From Bacillus sp. JCM 19058 (lineage in GTDB: Bacteria > Bacillota > Bacilli > Bacillales_H > Bacillaceae_D): a stretch of DNA of 7,355 nt. The notes under the pieces were generated by a model, which was not told the origin of the DNA, did no database searches, and worked only from the letters and a program-made list of their open reading frames with translations. Numbering within the stretch: position 1 is the first letter of the stretch; every line of letters starts with the position of its first letter. Shown piece by piece: positions 5,803-7,355 of this stretch. The translations under genes were made by a program, and so were the position numbers. Where the stretch lies: assembly GCA_001310555.1 (NCBI GenBank), contig BAXO01000141.1:1-7355 (forward strand), written 5' to 3'.

Positions 5803-7355
5803 TTACTCAAATCCCTCTTTAAAACTCTGAACAGAAAGAACTTTTACAAGACTATCATCTTTTTGAATATATGGATATACGGTGGGATTGACAGTTAAAA
5901 TTCCAACATTGACTTCATTAAATTCCGATTCCAAAATCTGCTCAAAAACATTTTTTTTCTGTCTAATACAAACTGCCTTAGCTTATTCATTTTTGTTTTT
6001 TGTTTATTAATTTTATCTACAACTTTTCTAACATCCATGAAATTATGCTGAATACCATAATTTTTTTAAATCCATAATAACAAGTGAATTTTTCTCAAAA
6101 TATAGTAAGTCTATTTCATGAGGCATTTTTTTTATAGATTTTATATCTTTTTTTAATTCTGGAATTTGTGCTAAGTCTATATTTATCTGTGCATTGATAT
6201 CCTTTTCATGAAGGTATAGTTCCAATTCGGGAAGATCATACTCATCATAAGATTTCTTAATTAACTCATTCCATGTATTGATAACCATATCCGAGTTTTG
6301 GATGTAAGTTCTTGGTTTAGCATTATATCAATAGATAATAATTCTTTATCAGCTATACTTACATAATTATCAAGTATTCGAAATGCTCGTTCTCCCTCAT
6401 TTTCATTTGTAGTAACATATTTAATTATATCTTTTGGCTGAAAACCTAGAGATTCCCTAAAAATATCAAATAGCTTTTTTGTGAAGTCGTTTTCCACTCG
6501 TACCTTTTCACCTTTTGTTGTATTACTGTACAGAGAGAATGCCTCTAATATTTTTTTCCGGTAACATAATCCCCTTTTCTTTGTCTAATTTAAAATCCTT
6601 ACGATCACTTCCTAATATTGGAATAACCTCACCTATCTGATAGAGTATGTTTTTCGCATGAAATAGTGTTAGGATTTTAAAAAAAGTCGACTGGCTTCTT
6701 TGTCGCTTCATCGCTAAACTTCACTTTGCTTAACAAAAATTGAATCCACAGCACATTCTAATGCCCCTTTTATTTCCCCCATAATCCCCCTAATATCATC
6801 AATATTACTCCTATCTATCATCCGCAACCAAAACACAGTGTTTTCGAAACTTTCATTTAAGTTTATACCTTCGCTATCCTCTGCGTATACTAAGAATGTC
6901 AACCTACTTAGAACACTTGCAAACTTAAGAACTTCTATCAACAATTCTTCCGCTGTATGATTGATAGTATACCTTTCAATCTGTATGTCTATTTCTTTAC
7001 CAATAAAATCTAGAAAGTCTCTAAAATCTTTATTACTAAATGAACTGAAATCAAATGGGATAATATCAAAGCCGTTAACTTCAATTATTGTTCCTATAAT
7101 GTTAGAAGAAGTATAGTTCAAAGAATTAATATCAAAAAAATGGACCAAATTCTTTCATAAGTTCTTCATTGTCATTTAAATCACGTAATTGTCCAATAAT
7201 CACTTTTTGAATGGTTTTTATTATTTCATCATAATTACTCTCTTCAATATTTATAGCAGTATTTTCAGTAATCATGTTTAATATAATATTTTCTCTTAAA
7301 AATTGGCTCAACGCCAAAATCTGTTCTTGATTAAAAAAAAGAATACAAAAAGCAC
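5803..7355 (-). pseudogene. Large protein with C-terminal PD-(D/E)XK nuclease domain; seven frameshifts, 5' end outside window
   Basis: Joining frames at seven mononucleotide runs gives one coherent protein of about 515 visible residues. Runs needing one base fewer are 7134-7140 (A7), 6716-6718 (A3), 6679-6685 (A7), 6551-6557 (T7) and 6061-6067 (T7). Runs needing one more are 6296-6299 (T4) and 5951-5958 (T8). The N-terminal part is still open at the right edge (FFNQEQILALSQFLREN), so the start is not seen. The first two thirds are helical and unrecognised (for example FENTVFWLRMIDRSNIDDIR). The last third contains MPHEIDLLYFEKNSLVIMDL followed by KNYGI: EID, a beta hairpin and DxK fit a PD-(D/E)XK nuclease core as in restriction-like and NERD proteins. 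The end reads GILTVNPTVYPYIQKDDSL, with stop at 5803-5805. As written no full-length product is made. A defence or mobile-element role is inferred only from fold and context. Confidence 0.65.

Noticed and set aside
1..7355. CRISPR array, tRNA or rRNA
   Set aside because: I saw no regularly spaced direct repeats, cloverleaf-like segment or rRNA signature on either strand by reading.

Overview
The window is AT-rich DNA with low-GC Bacillota (Bacillaceae-like) character: strong purine-rich ribosome binding sites, a Bacillus-type IS4 transposase and siphophage-type helicase and methylase remnants. It looks like an accessory island or decayed prophage/mobile region. Apart from one IS4 element on the plus strand, essentially all coding signal is on the minus strand, and almost every minus-strand gene is frameshifted, truncated or internally deleted.

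From left to right: (1) 1-155, the 5' end of an ISL3-like insertion sequence running off the left edge, with a hairpin over its transposase start; (2) 168-208, a hairpin terminator; (3) 314-742, a broken VOC/glyoxalase-like gene; (4) 860-1219, the C-terminal remnant of a large serine recombinase; (5) 1313-1480, a coding-like remnant I cannot name; (6) 1528-2805, a gene for a SEC-C zinc-motif protein with a DUF5677-like C-terminal half, broken at three homopolymers; (7) 3070-4146, remnants of a phage-type replication/modification module (SNF2 helicase C-terminus, a small protein, and the C-terminal part of a C5-cytosine DNA methyltransferase); (8) 4356-5760, a complete IS4-family element with inverted repeats and a 9-bp target duplication, inserted in the middle of a 25-bp palindrome; (9) 5803 to the right edge, one long gene with seven frameshifts whose C-terminal domain carries a PD-(D/E)XK nuclease signature.

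The least expected content is the pair of large minus-strand genes that only become visible when frames are joined across A/T runs: the SEC-C/DUF5677-like protein and the large PD-(D/E)XK protein. Ten of ten inferred indels in these two genes lie in mononucleotide runs. That suggests either sequencing/assembly indels or replication-slippage decay. Real decay is certain in other genes: there is a nonsense codon and codon loss in the VOC gene, loss of helicase motif VI in the SNF2 remnant, and loss of the catalytic half of the methyltransferase. I see no proof that the two large genes form one system; a defence or mobile-element role is only suggested by the nuclease domain and phage context. 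I found no tRNA, rRNA or CRISPR array.
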